From an uncultured Bacilli bacterium (lineage in GTDB: Bacteria; Bacillota_I; Bacilli_A; RF39; UBA660): a DNA stretch of 64,000 nucleotides. This document shows positions 44,778-52,775 of the stretch, piece after piece. The stretch covers positions 1 through 64,000 of the forward strand of contig CAKOZD010000005.1 of NCBI GenBank assembly GCA_934131175.1. The letters are read 5' to 3'. The position numbers and the translations under genes are program-made. The notes under the pieces were generated by a model. The model was not told the DNA's origin. It searched no databases and saw nothing but the letters and a program-made list of their open reading frames with translations. Position 1 is the stretch's first letter. Every line of letters starts with the position of its first letter.

Positions 44778-45290
44778 ATGAAAACACTTATAATTGGAAA
44801 TTTAGGAAGTGGAAAAACAACTCTTGCAGAAAAGATAAGTAAAATGTATGAAATACCTTTCTTCTCAATAGATAATATTGTTCATGATGATACAAGAGGA
44901 GTTAAAAGAAATAATCAGGAACAAATAGATATTATAAATAAAATAAATAGAGAAAATAAAGATTACATAATAGAAGGTGTTTTAAGAGAAAACTTAGAGT
45001 TTTTATGTAATTTAGTTGATACTATAATAATTCTTGATATAGATAAAAAGATATTAAAGAAAAGAATAAAGAAGAGATATTTAAAGCAAAAGATGGGCCT
45101 TGATAAAGTAACTTATGTAGTTAATAAGGATATGCTTAATAAGATGTATGGTTGGATGGAGTGTTATGATTATGAGAGAATGAATAAACTTCATATGAAA
45201 TATTTTAGAAAAGTTATTTTACTTAAAAGTGATTTAGAAATAAAAAAATATTTGCTGGCATTAGAGAAGAATTATTTTAATTATTATTAG
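44778..45290 (+). CDS. P-loop nucleoside/nucleotide kinase-like protein
   Basis: 170 aa. Walker A GNLGSGKTT at residues 7-15, a Walker B-like VDTIIILDID near 90, and an Arg-rich lid (KRIKKRYLKQK): the layout of adenylate-kinase-related AAA_17/AAA_18 proteins, including the FlaR/DNA topology modulation family. The substrate is unknown. Its ATG lies about 10 bp after a terminator hairpin and has no visible Shine-Dalgarno site, so translation may depend on readthrough or a leaderless message. An ASCH gene follows 11 bp later. Confidence 0.75.
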   Translation: MKTLIIGNLGSGKTTLAEKISKMYEIPFFSIDNIVHDDTRGVKRNNQEQIDIINKINRENKDYIIEGVLRENLEFLCNLVDTIIILDIDKKILKKRIKKRYLKQKMGLDKVTYVVNKDMLNKMYGWMECYDYERMNKLHMKYFRKVILLKSDLEIKKYLLALEKNYFNYY

Positions 45291-45301
45291 GAGTTGAGTT
45301 T

Positions 45302-45697
45302 ATGAAAGTACTTAGTATTAAAGAGCCTTATGCTACTTTGATTTGTAATGGTAAAAAGTTAATTGAAACACGTAGTTGGAAAACTAATTATAGAGGTGAA
45401 TTATATATTCATGCTTCACTAAGTAAGATTACAAAGGATGTATTAAATAATGAAGAAGTTATGAAAGTATTAGATGATGACTCATTAAATTATGGAATGA
45501 TTATTTGTAAATGTCGTTTAGTTGATTGTGTTTATATGGATGAGGAGTTTTTAAATAGTATTAAAGAAAATCATCAAGAATATGTATGTGGGTATTATTC
45601 TCTTGGAAGATATGCTTGGATACTTGAAGATGTTGTTCCACTTGAGTGTAAAATTCCTGCTAAGGGGAAATTAAATATATGGGAGTTTAATTTATAA
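45302..45697 (+). CDS. ASCH domain protein
   Basis: 131 aa, a single ASCH (PUA-like, RNA- or nucleotide-binding) domain: MKVLSIKEPYATLICNGKKL, IETRSWKTNYRGELYIHAS, then GRYAWILEDV and PAKGKLNIWEF at the end. Members bind RNA or hydrolyse modified cytidines (N4-acetylcytidine amidohydrolases are a subset). The specific activity cannot be assigned. It is preceded by the kinase-like gene (AGGAG site) and overlaps the convergent ZIP gene by 6 bp at their 3' ends. Confidence 0.85.
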   Translation: MKVLSIKEPYATLICNGKKLIETRSWKTNYRGELYIHASLSKITKDVLNNEEVMKVLDDDSLNYGMIICKCRLVDCVYMDEEFLNSIKENHQEYVCGYYSLGRYAWILEDVVPLECKIPAKGKLNIWEFNL

Positions 45698-46411
45698 TTT
45701 AAAATAAAATATGCATAGTAACATTATAATGGAACCAATTATTATTCCTTGTAATGTTATTTTTTTGTTGTTATAAGTAAGAGATTCTTTTATTAATTCA
45801 CCAAATGATATTTGTAACATTATACCTGCAGTTATTGCGTAAAGTATTCCTAAGTGTGATCTTCCAATTATGTTTTTGAAAAATATAAGAGATAGTAATC
45901 CACCAAATAGCTCCGATACAGCAGAGATTGAGGTTAGAAAAAATGCTTTTTTTCTGCTATTTGTTGCATGAAATATTGGTACAGCAATTGATATGCCTTC
46001 TGGTATGTTATGAAGAGCAATACCAAGAGATAGGGTTATTCCTAATTTAAAGTTATTGTTAGATGAAATAAAAGTAATAATTCCTTCTGGGATGTTATGA
46101 AGTATTAAAGCAATTAATGAAGTTATACCTACTTTGTAGAGAGTATTATTTGTTTTTTTACTTATTAGTTTATCAATTATAATAGAAATTATTATACCTA
46201 GATTTATAAATATTAATACTAGTAGTATATTTTTGATGGACGAATAGGACTCTATTAGAAGTGAAAAAATAGATAAAGTTATCATAGTACCAGCAGAAAA
46301 AGATAGAGAAAAGTTAATTATTTTATTTTTATATTTATCACTAATAAATGTTGGAATTATACCGAGCATGGTAGATAATCCTGAAATTGTTGTTATTAAT
46401 AATGGTATCAT
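45692..46411 (-). CDS. ZIP family divalent metal transporter
   Basis: 239 aa with about eight membrane helices. Two copies of the ZIP metal-site motif HNIPEG (ILHNIPEGIITF and ALHNIPEGISIA) lie in helices IV and V, as in ZupT. Likely uptake of zinc or other divalent cations. The usual His-rich cytosolic loop is absent. The ATG at 46411 has no clear Shine-Dalgarno site. It is divergent from queH over a 64-bp gap. No metal-responsive operator was recognised there. Confidence 0.92.
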   Translation of the reverse strand: MIPLLITTISGLSTMLGIIPTFISDKYKNKIINFSLSFSAGTMITLSIFSLLIESYSSIKNILLVLIFINLGIIISIIIDKLISKKTNNTLYKVGITSLIALILHNIPEGIITFISSNNNFKLGITLSLGIALHNIPEGISIAVPIFHATNSRKKAFFLTSISAVSELFGGLLSLIFFKNIIGRSHLGILYAITAGIMLQISFGELIKESLTYNNKKITLQGIIIGSIIMLLCIFYFKL

Positions 46412-46475
46412 GGTATATTTTATTTAAAAAGTTATTAATTTATGATATAATTTAGGGCGAAAGTGAAGTGGTATT

Positions 46476-47102
46476 ATGAATTATGATTTAGAAATGTCTA
46501 AGCAAATGAGTAATTTAAAAGAGGGAGATAGTTTATTATTACATGCTTGTTGTGCACCTTGTTCATCAGCTGTTTTAGAGCGTTTAGGAAACTTTTTTAA
46601 TATTACGATTTTTTATTATAATCCAAATATTACTGATAAGATGGAATACCAAAAAAGAGTTGATGAAATAAAGAAGTTTATTAGTGAATTTAAGACAAAA
46701 TATCCGATTTCTTTAATTGAAGGAAAATATGATCCAGAAAGTTTTTTTGATATTGCTCGTGGTCTTGAGAATGAACCAGAACGTGGAAAAAGATGTTATT
46801 TGTGTTATGAATTAAGACTTAGAGAAACTGCAAGAGTTGCTAGTAGTCATGGTTTTCATAATTTTTGTACAACACTTACCCTTTCTCCTTATAAGAATAG
46901 TAAATGGTTAAACGAAATTGGAGAAAGGCTTGATAGTGAGTTTAGTGCTAATTATTTATATAGTGATTTTAAGAAGAAAAATGGTTATAAAAGAAGTATA
47001 GAATTATCTAATATTTATGATCTTTATAGGCAAGATTATTGTGGATGCATTTATTCACTTAGAGATAAAATTAAAAAAGATGAATATAATAATGTAAAGT
47101 AG
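46476..47102 (+). CDS. queH: Epoxyqueuosine reductase QueH
   Basis: 208 aa. Converts epoxyqueuosine to queuosine in tRNA, the final step of the pathway; it is the non-cobalamin counterpart of QueG. Motifs: HACCAPCSS at residues about 24-32, YYNPNI, the CYLCYELRL pair, FCTTLTLSPYKN, and QDYCGCIYS near the end, giving the cysteines for the iron-sulphur and metal centres. No preQ1 or other queuosine biosynthesis genes lie in the window. A weak ribosome site precedes ATG 46476. Confidence 0.93.
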   Translation: MNYDLEMSKQMSNLKEGDSLLLHACCAPCSSAVLERLGNFFNITIFYYNPNITDKMEYQKRVDEIKKFISEFKTKYPISLIEGKYDPESFFDIARGLENEPERGKRCYLCYELRLRETARVASSHGFHNFCTTLTLSPYKNSKWLNEIGERLDSEFSANYLYSDFKKKNGYKRSIELSNIYDLYRQDYCGCIYSLRDKIKKDEYNNVK

Positions 47103-47167
47103 GGGAGGTTTCCTTTACTTGATTGGGTTATATGTATTATAATTTGTATTAAAGGGAAGTGATTAAA

Positions 47168-48502
47168 TTGAAGTATTATTGTATAGGTATTAAGGGTACA
47201 GGTATGTCAACTCTTGCACAAATATTGTTTGATTTAGGAAATGATGTTTCTGGGTATGATGATGCACAAGCATATAAGTTTACACAAAAAGGTTTAGAAG
47301 AACGTGGTATTGAGATATTTTATGATCATGAACATCCAATTGATAGTGATACTATTGTTACTTATAGTGTTGCCTTTAGTGAAGACCATCCAGAACTTGT
47401 TAGAGTTAGAAATTTAGGATTAAAAGTAAAAAAATATAATGAGTTAATGGGTGACGTTATTAATATGTTTAAGACTATTGGTGTTTCAGGAACTCATGGT
47501 AAAACAACAACTAGTTCTATTGTTAAACATATATTAGAAGAAAGTGTTGGTTGCAATTACTTTATAGGAGCAGGAGATGGTTATGCATCACTTGATAATG
47601 ATTATTTTGTAGTTGAAAGTGATGAATTTAATAGACATTTTACGGCATATCATCCAACTTATGCTATTATTACAAATATTGAAAGAGAACATATGGAGTG
47701 TTATAAAGATATAGATGATATTAGAAATACTTTTGAAATATTTGCTAATAATACATCTAAGTTTATTGTAGCAAATGGTGATAATGCAGAAGTACGTAAA
47801 ATAAATTATAAACCAAAAGTTATGTTTTATGGATTTGGATTTAATAATGATGCAGTAATTAAAAATATGAAGTTAGACTCAGATGCATCTCGTTTTGATT
47901 TATATATTAAAGAAGAATTATATGGAAGTTTTGAAGTACCACTATTTGGAAAACATATGGTAAGTGATGCAGTTGCTGCTATTCTTATATGTCGTCATAT
48001 TGGAATAGAAAAAGAAGTTATTTATAATGCTTTAAAAACTTTTAAAAATGCTAAGAGAAGATTTGCTATTTCAAGAGTTGGAAGAACAATTATTGTAGAT
48101 GACTATGCACATCATCCAACAGAAATTAAAAGTACATTAGAAGCGGTTCGTCAAAGATTTCCTGATAAAAGAATTGTTGTTGTGTTTAAACCAAATACAT
48201 ATTCTAGAACACTTGACTTTAAAGATGACTTTATTGATGCTTTAAATGTTGCTGATAAGGCATTCTTAACAGAAATAGATTGTAATAGAGAAAAACAAGA
48301 AGACTATCCAGGAGTAAGTTCTCAAATTATAATTGATGGATTAAGAGATGGTGAATTAATTTCAGAAGAGACAATTGATAAATTAGTTCCAGAACTTGAT
48401 TCAGTAATTTGCTTTATGAGTTGTGCATATATTGATGGATTAGTTAGAGCTTTAGGAGAATTAGAAGACAAGATTTCACAAGAAGAGAAAGAAGAAATGT
48501 AA
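47168..48502 (+). CDS. murC: UDP-N-acetylmuramate--L-alanine ligase
   Basis: 444 aa from TTG 47168, with AAAGGGAAG at 47151-47159; the GTG at 47159 overlaps that site. First amino-acid ligase of peptidoglycan precursor synthesis. Mur-ligase order: GIKGTGMST (Rossmann loop at the start), ATP site GVSGTHGKTTTSS, VVESDEFNRHF, the central DDYAHHPTEI, and the C-terminal VFKPNTYSRT. Together with uppP it shows that a peptidoglycan wall is made, which separates this organism from classical Mollicutes. Confidence 0.95.
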   Translation: MKYYCIGIKGTGMSTLAQILFDLGNDVSGYDDAQAYKFTQKGLEERGIEIFYDHEHPIDSDTIVTYSVAFSEDHPELVRVRNLGLKVKKYNELMGDVINMFKTIGVSGTHGKTTTSSIVKHILEESVGCNYFIGAGDGYASLDNDYFVVESDEFNRHFTAYHPTYAIITNIEREHMECYKDIDDIRNTFEIFANNTSKFIVANGDNAEVRKINYKPKVMFYGFGFNNDAVIKNMKLDSDASRFDLYIKEELYGSFEVPLFGKHMVSDAVAAILICRHIGIEKEVIYNALKTFKNAKRRFAISRVGRTIIVDDYAHHPTEIKSTLEAVRQRFPDKRIVVVFKPNTYSRTLDFKDDFIDALNVADKAFLTEIDCNREKQEDYPGVSSQIIIDGLRDGELISEETIDKLVPELDSVICFMSCAYIDGLVRALGELEDKISQEEKEEM

Positions 48503-48520
48503 AAAATATCTTCTTTTTTT
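48488..48520 (+). terminator. Intrinsic terminator after murC
   Basis: AAAGAAGA (48488-48495) / TCTTCTTT (48509-48516), 13-nt loop, T run. It overlaps the end of murC. Confidence 0.75.
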
Positions 48521-48530
48521 ATAAAAAATA

Positions 48531-48559
48531 TTGTCAAAATATTTTATTAATGATACAAT
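48531..48559 (+). promoter_or_regulatory. Promoter of the tRNA-Glu gene
   Basis: -35 TTGTCA (48531-48536), exactly 17 bp, -10 TACAAT (48554-48559), 23 bp before the tRNA 5' end. Confidence 0.8.
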
Positions 48560-48582
48560 TAATTTGCTTTTGATAGTGAAAT

Positions 48583-48659
48583 GGCCTGTTGGTGAAGTGG
48601 CTTAACACACTGCCCTCTCAAGGCAGCATTCACGGATTCGAATTCCGTACAGGCTACCA
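48583..48659 (+). tRNA. tRNA-Glu (anticodon CTC)
   Basis: A 77-nt cloverleaf including an encoded CCA (48657-48659). Acceptor arm GGCCTGT / ACAGGCT (G1-U72 wobble), D stem GTG/CAC, anticodon stem CTGCC/GGCAG with loop CTCTCAA giving anticodon CTC, T stem ACGGA/TCCGT with loop TTCGAAT. It decodes GAG. It has its own promoter and its own terminator, so it is a single-gene transcript. Confidence 0.93.
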
Positions 48660-48671
48660 AATAAGTAAGTT

Positions 48672-48693
48672 AAGTCCCTAAGGGACTTTTTTT
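48672..48693 (+). terminator. Intrinsic terminator after tRNA-Glu
   Basis: AAGTCCC (48672-48678), TAA loop, GGGACTT (48682-48688), then T run. Confidence 0.85.
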
Positions 48694-48707
48694 GTAGGAG
48701 AATATCT

Positions 48708-49457
48708 ATGTTATATAAAATATGTTTTTACTTTTTAGTATTTATTATTTATTCTTTTTTAGGATGGAGTATGGAAGTAATTGGTAAATTAATTGAAAAA
48801 CATAAATTTATCAATAGAGGGTTTTTAATTGGCCCACTATGTCCAATATATGGATTTGGTTGTATAATTATTTATTTTTTACTTAATAGATATAGTAATA
48901 ATGTATTTATTTTATTCGTAGCTTCTATATTTGTTTGTTCTGTTTTAGAGTATTTTACAAGTTATTTTATGGAGAAAATATTTAAAACAAGATGGTGGGA
49001 TTATACAAGACGTAAGTTTAATCTTAATGGTAGAATTTGTTTAGAGACAATGATTCCATTTGGTATACTTGGATGTGTAATGATACTTGTTCTTAATCCT
49101 ATTGTGTTTAGTTTTTTAAAACTATTCAGTAAAGATATATTAATTATAATTAGTATTATTATATTTATAATTTTAATAGTCGATTATGTAGTGTCTACTT
49201 GTATAATATTTAATTTTAGAAATACAATTAGTAATTTTGAAAAAGATGCGACTGAGGAGATAACTAAAAAAGTAAAAGAAGTATTCATGAAGAAAGGATA
49301 TTTCTCAAGACGTCTTATTAAGGCTTTCCCTACAATGATTGGAACTAAAGAAAGACTTGTTGTTTTAATGAATAAAGTTAGTGGAGAAATAAAGAATTTA
49401 GAAGAGAAAAGTAGAAAAAAATTAGATGATGTTACTAAGAAAATAAATATAAAATAG
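48708..49457 (+). CDS. Putative ABC transporter permease, CmpB family
   Basis: 249 aa. The five-helix N-terminal region has the signatures of Pfam family ABC_trans_CmpB: FLGWSMEVIGKLIEKHKFIN, RGFLIGPLCPIYGFG and EYFTSYFMEKIFKTRWWDY. The C-terminal 70 residues are charged and helical. The family name is historical; transport has not been shown for it. ATG follows TAGGAGA. A small acidic protein gene follows 10 bp later. Confidence 0.88.
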   Translation: MLYKICFYFLVFIIYSFLGWSMEVIGKLIEKHKFINRGFLIGPLCPIYGFGCIIIYFLLNRYSNNVFILFVASIFVCSVLEYFTSYFMEKIFKTRWWDYTRRKFNLNGRICLETMIPFGILGCVMILVLNPIVFSFLKLFSKDILIIISIIIFIILIVDYVVSTCIIFNFRNTISNFEKDATEEITKKVKEVFMKKGYFSRRLIKAFPTMIGTKERLVVLMNKVSGEIKNLEEKSRKKLDDVTKKINIK

Positions 49458-49467
49458 GAGAATAATT

Positions 49468-49725
49468 ATGAGAGATGATATTGAAGATTTAATTAATGAA
49501 AGATTAGAAGAGCTTGATGACATAGATATAGTTGATAGTGATAATGTTAATGAAATGATTAGTTCTAAAGCAAATGAACAAAATAATAAAATAAAGGTTA
49601 GTAGAAAAAAACAAGAACTTATAAAAATTCTTGATAAATTTAAAAAGATTAATCCTAATATATCTTATGATGATGGTATGGATGTTAAAGAACTTGAACG
49701 TATTATTAGTGAAATAAATATTTAA
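49468..49725 (+). CDS. Small acidic cytosolic protein
   Basis: 85 aa, starting MRDDIEDLINERLEELDD, with two charged helices separated by a Ser/Asn linker; no cysteine and no membrane helix. No family is recognised. AATAGGAG gives a good ribosome site and the gene starts 10 bp after the CmpB-family gene, so it is likely co-expressed. A small hairpin terminator follows. Confidence 0.65.
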   Translation: MRDDIEDLINERLEELDDIDIVDSDNVNEMISSKANEQNNKIKVSRKKQELIKILDKFKKINPNISYDDGMDVKELERIISEINI

Positions 49726-49744
49726 GAAGTGAAAACTTCTTTTT
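49725..49744 (+). terminator. Intrinsic terminator
   Basis: AGAAGT (49725-49730), GAAA loop, ACTTCT (49735-49740), then TTTT. A short stem. Confidence 0.6.
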
Positions 49745-49801
49745 CTATTGAAAAAATATTAAAAATATATTAAAATTTTTATTGTAAGATAGGTGAATTA
49801 T

Positions 49802-50926
49802 ATGAATAATAATGGGGTTAATAATATAAATAATGGGAATAATATTGGTGTTAGTGGAAATACTTCAAATACTACAGTAGTGCCAACTACGCAACCAACT
49901 TTAGGTACTACTAATCAAATGAGTTATGGTGCTAATGTTAAAATTGCACCTCCAGTAATAAATGGACAAGGTGCTACTACGACTAATACTGTTGTCAATA
50001 CAACTTCAACTGTTTCTAGTCCTAGTCCTACGCCTAGTGTTACACCAACGGTGCTTTCTATGCCACAAACGCAATCGAATCAGACGTCTCAAGCAAATAA
50101 TAGTACAACACCAAATGGCAATGATACACCAGTTATTACTGCTGTTATAGAGCCAGAGTCAAAAGAGGCACCAAATGTACAATTTATTACAAAAAAATCT
50201 AAAGTAACACCAGTACTATTTATGATAGTTTTAATTTTGATTGGTTATATTTTATACTCATCACTTAATAATAAATCGTTAGTTCAGAATTTAACTTATA
50301 ATTGTACGCCAATTAGTTCTGCAAGTGATGAGAAAAAACTTGATTTAGATTCAACTCTTGTTAAAGACTTATATAGTAAAGTTTATACTAATGTTCGTGA
50401 AGATGTTGCTCAACCTGAATGGAATGATACAATGAAGTTATATCTTGCTTATAGACAGCTTACAGATGATAAAAAATATGATTCTAATTGTAATTTGTTT
50501 AATCAACAAGCAATGAACTCTTATACATGTGCTGTTAGTACTTCTTTTGTTCCTAAAGCATTTAAGCAAAGTGATTTGGAACTTGAATGGAAAAAATTAT
50601 TTGGTGAGAAAACTCCTATTACTTTTAATAATATTAAATTAGATTATGATTGTATAGGTGGATATCAATATATAGCTGATAGAGAAGAATATGTACAAGG
50701 ATATTGTGAATCTAATAAGGCTATATCAGTAAAAGCTACTAAGAAATTATTAGAAGCAACAAGTAATGGTAATACAATTATTTTAAAAGAAGAAGTTAAT
50801 TATTCTCAAGCAGGAAATGGAGATGTTCCTGAGTACTTAAAGAATGGAACTTACTATTATACTTTTAGATTAGATATGAATTATAATTATGTTTTAGTTA
50901 GTAAGACATATCAATCTAAATATTAG
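49802..50926 (+). CDS. Single-pass membrane protein with Asn/Thr-rich cytosolic arm
   Basis: 374 aa from ATG 49802 (ATAGGTGA just upstream; GTG 49793 overlaps it). The first 130 residues are Asn, Thr, Ser and Pro low complexity. A membrane helix (VTPVLFMIVLILIGYILYSS) is near 137-157. The exported domain of about 215 residues contains six or more Cys (YNCTPIS, DSNCNLF, YTCAVS, YDCIGG, YCESN), suggesting disulphides. Same plan as the zinc-ribbon protein at 32329 but without the ribbon. Function is not known. It ends 13 bp before the MBL gene. Confidence 0.7.
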   Translation: MNNNGVNNINNGNNIGVSGNTSNTTVVPTTQPTLGTTNQMSYGANVKIAPPVINGQGATTTNTVVNTTSTVSSPSPTPSVTPTVLSMPQTQSNQTSQANNSTTPNGNDTPVITAVIEPESKEAPNVQFITKKSKVTPVLFMIVLILIGYILYSSLNNKSLVQNLTYNCTPISSASDEKKLDLDSTLVKDLYSKVYTNVREDVAQPEWNDTMKLYLAYRQLTDDKKYDSNCNLFNQQAMNSYTCAVSTSFVPKAFKQSDLELEWKKLFGEKTPITFNNIKLDYDCIGGYQYIADREEYVQGYCESNKAISVKATKKLLEATSNGNTIILKEEVNYSQAGNGDVPEYLKNGTYYYTFRLDMNYNYVLVSKTYQSKY

Positions 50927-50939
50927 AAAGGTGGTTAAT

Positions 50940-51464
50940 ATGGAAATTAAATGTGTTGTTACTGGTTTTCTTGATGAAAATTGTTATTTACTTATAAAAG
51001 ATGGAAAGTGTTTAGTAGTAGATCCTGGAGATGACTTTCATAAGATAAAAGATGAAATTGGTGATAATAAAGTTTTAGGAGTCCTTATTACACATTCTCA
51101 TGCAGATCATATTGGTGCTTTAAGAAACTTTTTAACTAAAAGAAGTATTAAAATATTTAAGAAAAGCAATTTAGAAGAAAAAGAATATACTATAGGAGAT
51201 TTTAAATTTAAGTGTATTTATACTCCTGGTCATTCAAAAGACTCAGTTACATTCTATTTTGAAGAGGAAAAGATAATGTTTATTGGAGACTTCATATTTA
51301 AAGAAAGCATTGGTAGATGTGATTTACCTGGTGGAAGTGAAGCTGAAATGAAGCAAAGTATAAAGAAAATACTAGAATATCCTGATGATATTAAGTTATA
51401 TCCTGGACATTATCAAGATACTACTTTAGGTGATGAGAAACTTAATAATCCATTTTTAAATTAA
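50940..51464 (+). CDS. Metallo-beta-lactamase-fold hydrolase (glyoxalase II-like)
   Basis: 174 aa from ATG 50940; AAAGGTGG lies upstream and the GTG at 50931 overlaps it. Metal motif THSHADHIG near residues 52-60, TPGHSKDS, FIGDFIFKESIGRCDLPGG and YPGHYQDTT near the C-terminus: the full set for a short MBL-fold hydrolase of the YcbL/hydroxyacylglutathione hydrolase-like group. The substrate is unknown. It is co-oriented with and close to the preceding membrane protein; a hairpin terminator follows. Confidence 0.92.
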   Translation: MEIKCVVTGFLDENCYLLIKDGKCLVVDPGDDFHKIKDEIGDNKVLGVLITHSHADHIGALRNFLTKRSIKIFKKSNLEEKEYTIGDFKFKCIYTPGHSKDSVTFYFEEEKIMFIGDFIFKESIGRCDLPGGSEAEMKQSIKKILEYPDDIKLYPGHYQDTTLGDEKLNNPFLN

Positions 51465-51488
51465 ATTCGTTTCATACGAATTTTTTTG
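51463..51488 (+). terminator. Intrinsic terminator after the MBL gene
   Basis: AAATTCGT (51463-51470), TTCAT loop, ACGAATTT (51476-51483), T run. Confidence 0.8.
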
Positions 51489-51508
51489 TTCTATTTGTAA
51501 ACATTTAG

Positions 51509-51551
51509 TTGACACACCTAAAAAAGTTAATCTTTATTTTTATCAACTTTT
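51509..51551 (+). promoter_or_regulatory. Promoter region with inverted repeat upstream of a small HTH-like gene
   Basis: A consensus -35 TTGACA (51509-51514) with a weak -10 (CTTTAT/TTTATT near 51532-51538). AAAAGTT (51522-51528) and AACTTTT (51545-51551) form an inverted repeat across the core promoter, suggesting repressor control. The -10 is uncertain. Confidence 0.4.
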
Positions 51552-51584
51552 GTGTTATTATATTGAGCCAAGGAGTTGATGGGG

Positions 51585-51887
51585 ATGAAAGTATGGACTA
51601 AGGTACATATAAAAGATAAGAATAAGCAAGTAGAACTAATCTCTAAGGCATTTACTAACTATTTATATACCTATGGGCCTATTCTTAATATTTTCCGTAA
51701 ATATGGGGTATCTTTAGATGACAAGAAAGCATTAGATAAATATGTTTCTAATAGAATTGCTGGGTTGTTACTACTTTATTTATCAAAAGATTATAAACGT
51801 ATAAATGATATAGCAAATAAATATAATATAGAAACATCTAGAATAAGTGAAATAATTCCAGAAATAGAAGGCTATATAGAAAAATAA
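51585..51887 (+). CDS. Small HTH-like protein
   Basis: 100 aa from ATG 51585; AAGGAG at 51570-51575 is 9 bp upstream, while ATG 51579 is too near it. All-helical; the C-terminal half (LSKDYKRINDIANKYNIETS, then RISEIIPEIEGYI) reads like a sigma-4/Cro-type helix-turn-helix. No family is firmly recognised. It stands alone behind a promoter carrying an inverted repeat, as expected for a small autoregulated DNA-binding protein (inference). Confidence 0.6.
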   Translation: MKVWTKVHIKDKNKQVELISKAFTNYLYTYGPILNIFRKYGVSLDDKKALDKYVSNRIAGLLLLYLSKDYKRINDIANKYNIETSRISEIIPEIEGYIEK

Positions 51888-51916
51888 AAGAAATATGAGT
51901 TACATATTTCTTTTTA
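51886..51916. terminator. Bidirectional intrinsic terminator
   Basis: AAAAGAAATATG (51886-51897), AGTTA loop, CATATTTCTTTT (51903-51914). It serves the small HTH-like gene and possibly the minus-strand 28-residue frame. Confidence 0.8.
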
Positions 51917-51925
51917 TATTACTTA

Positions 51926-52012
51926 TTAAATATATATTAGTACACTGAAGAATCCTAATATCATAGCAATCAACATTATTATTGTAACTACTTTTATTAC
52001 TTTATCGCTCAT
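51926..52012 (-). CDS. 28-residue single-pass membrane peptide
   Basis: Minus-strand ATG at 52010-52012, preceded by a strong GAGGTGA site about 5 bp upstream; stop at 51926-51928. The peptide is a charged start (MSDKVIKV) plus one membrane helix (TIIMLIAMILGFFSVLIYI). It fills an otherwise empty gap and ends just before a bidirectional hairpin. Too short to identify; similar tiny membrane proteins accompany many low-GC Firmicutes genes. Confidence 0.5.
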   Translation of the reverse strand: MSDKVIKVVTIIMLIAMILGFFSVLIYI

Positions 52013-52123
52013 TATCTTCACCTCACTAATTACTAAATATATTATAAAATAAATGATGAATTTTGTAAAATTATTTAAGTAATTATTTTATTATTATATA
52101 AATAAGATTAACTGGGTGATATA

Positions 52124-52711
52124 ATGCTTAAATTTATAAAAAATAATAAATTACTATTTATACTAATTGTTTTTACACTTATTTCATTAATTTCTGGAAT
52201 ACTATTTAATACTTTAATTGATACTAATACAAAAAAAGATATAACTAATAATATTAATAGTTTAATTACTAATTATAATAGTCAATCTAATTTAATAAAG
52301 TCTTTTATTCCTACATTTACCTCATCTTTATTTTTAGACCTTTTAATATGGATATTTGGTATTTCTATTATTGGATGTATTATTGTATTATTTTTATTCT
52401 TATTTAAAGTGTTTATATTTGGATTTGAACTTGTTTCGTTACTTGTAAATTTAAATATAGGACGTATAATTTTTATTATTATTTATATGCTACCTAGTTT
52501 ATTTAATTTAGTTATTTATTTTATATTAACTTTATTTAGTATAAGTTATTCTATTTCTTTATTTAAAATACTTTTTTTAAAAAAGAATTACAATCTTTCT
52601 GATATTACTAAGAAATATATAAAAATATTAGGGGTTTCTTTATTATTTAGTTTTTTATCTTCAATTATTGAAATATTTATTATACCTAAAATTCTAATTT
52701 TTTTAATTTAA
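52124..52711 (+). CDS. SpoIIM-like (stage II sporulation protein M family) membrane protein
   Basis: 195 aa with about five membrane helices. Matches the SpoIIM family by layout: an N-terminal helix followed by a loop (residues 30-65), then the block GISIIGCIIVLFLFLFKVFI, FGFELVSLLVNL, and a final helix. In spore formers SpoIIM works with SpoIID/P at the engulfment septum. Non-sporulating Firmicutes also carry members, so this alone does not indicate sporulation. Start ATG has GGGTGAT upstream. Confidence 0.7.
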   Translation: MLKFIKNNKLLFILIVFTLISLISGILFNTLIDTNTKKDITNNINSLITNYNSQSNLIKSFIPTFTSSLFLDLLIWIFGISIIGCIIVLFLFLFKVFIFGFELVSLLVNLNIGRIIFIIIYMLPSLFNLVIYFILTLFSISYSISLFKILFLKKNYNLSDITKKYIKILGVSLLFSFLSSIIEIFIIPKILIFLI

Positions 52712-52775
52712 AAGTGTCAATTTACACTTGATATTTTACAGTCAAAGACATATAATTATATTAGGAGGTTAAAAG

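Noticed and set aside
46412..46475. preQ1 or metal riboswitch before queH or the ZIP gene
   Set aside because: The gap is only 64 bp between divergent genes and shows no aptamer-like pseudoknot or conserved core.
52124..52711. Evidence for sporulation
   Set aside because: SpoIIM-family proteins occur in non-sporulating Firmicutes, and no other sporulation gene is in the window.
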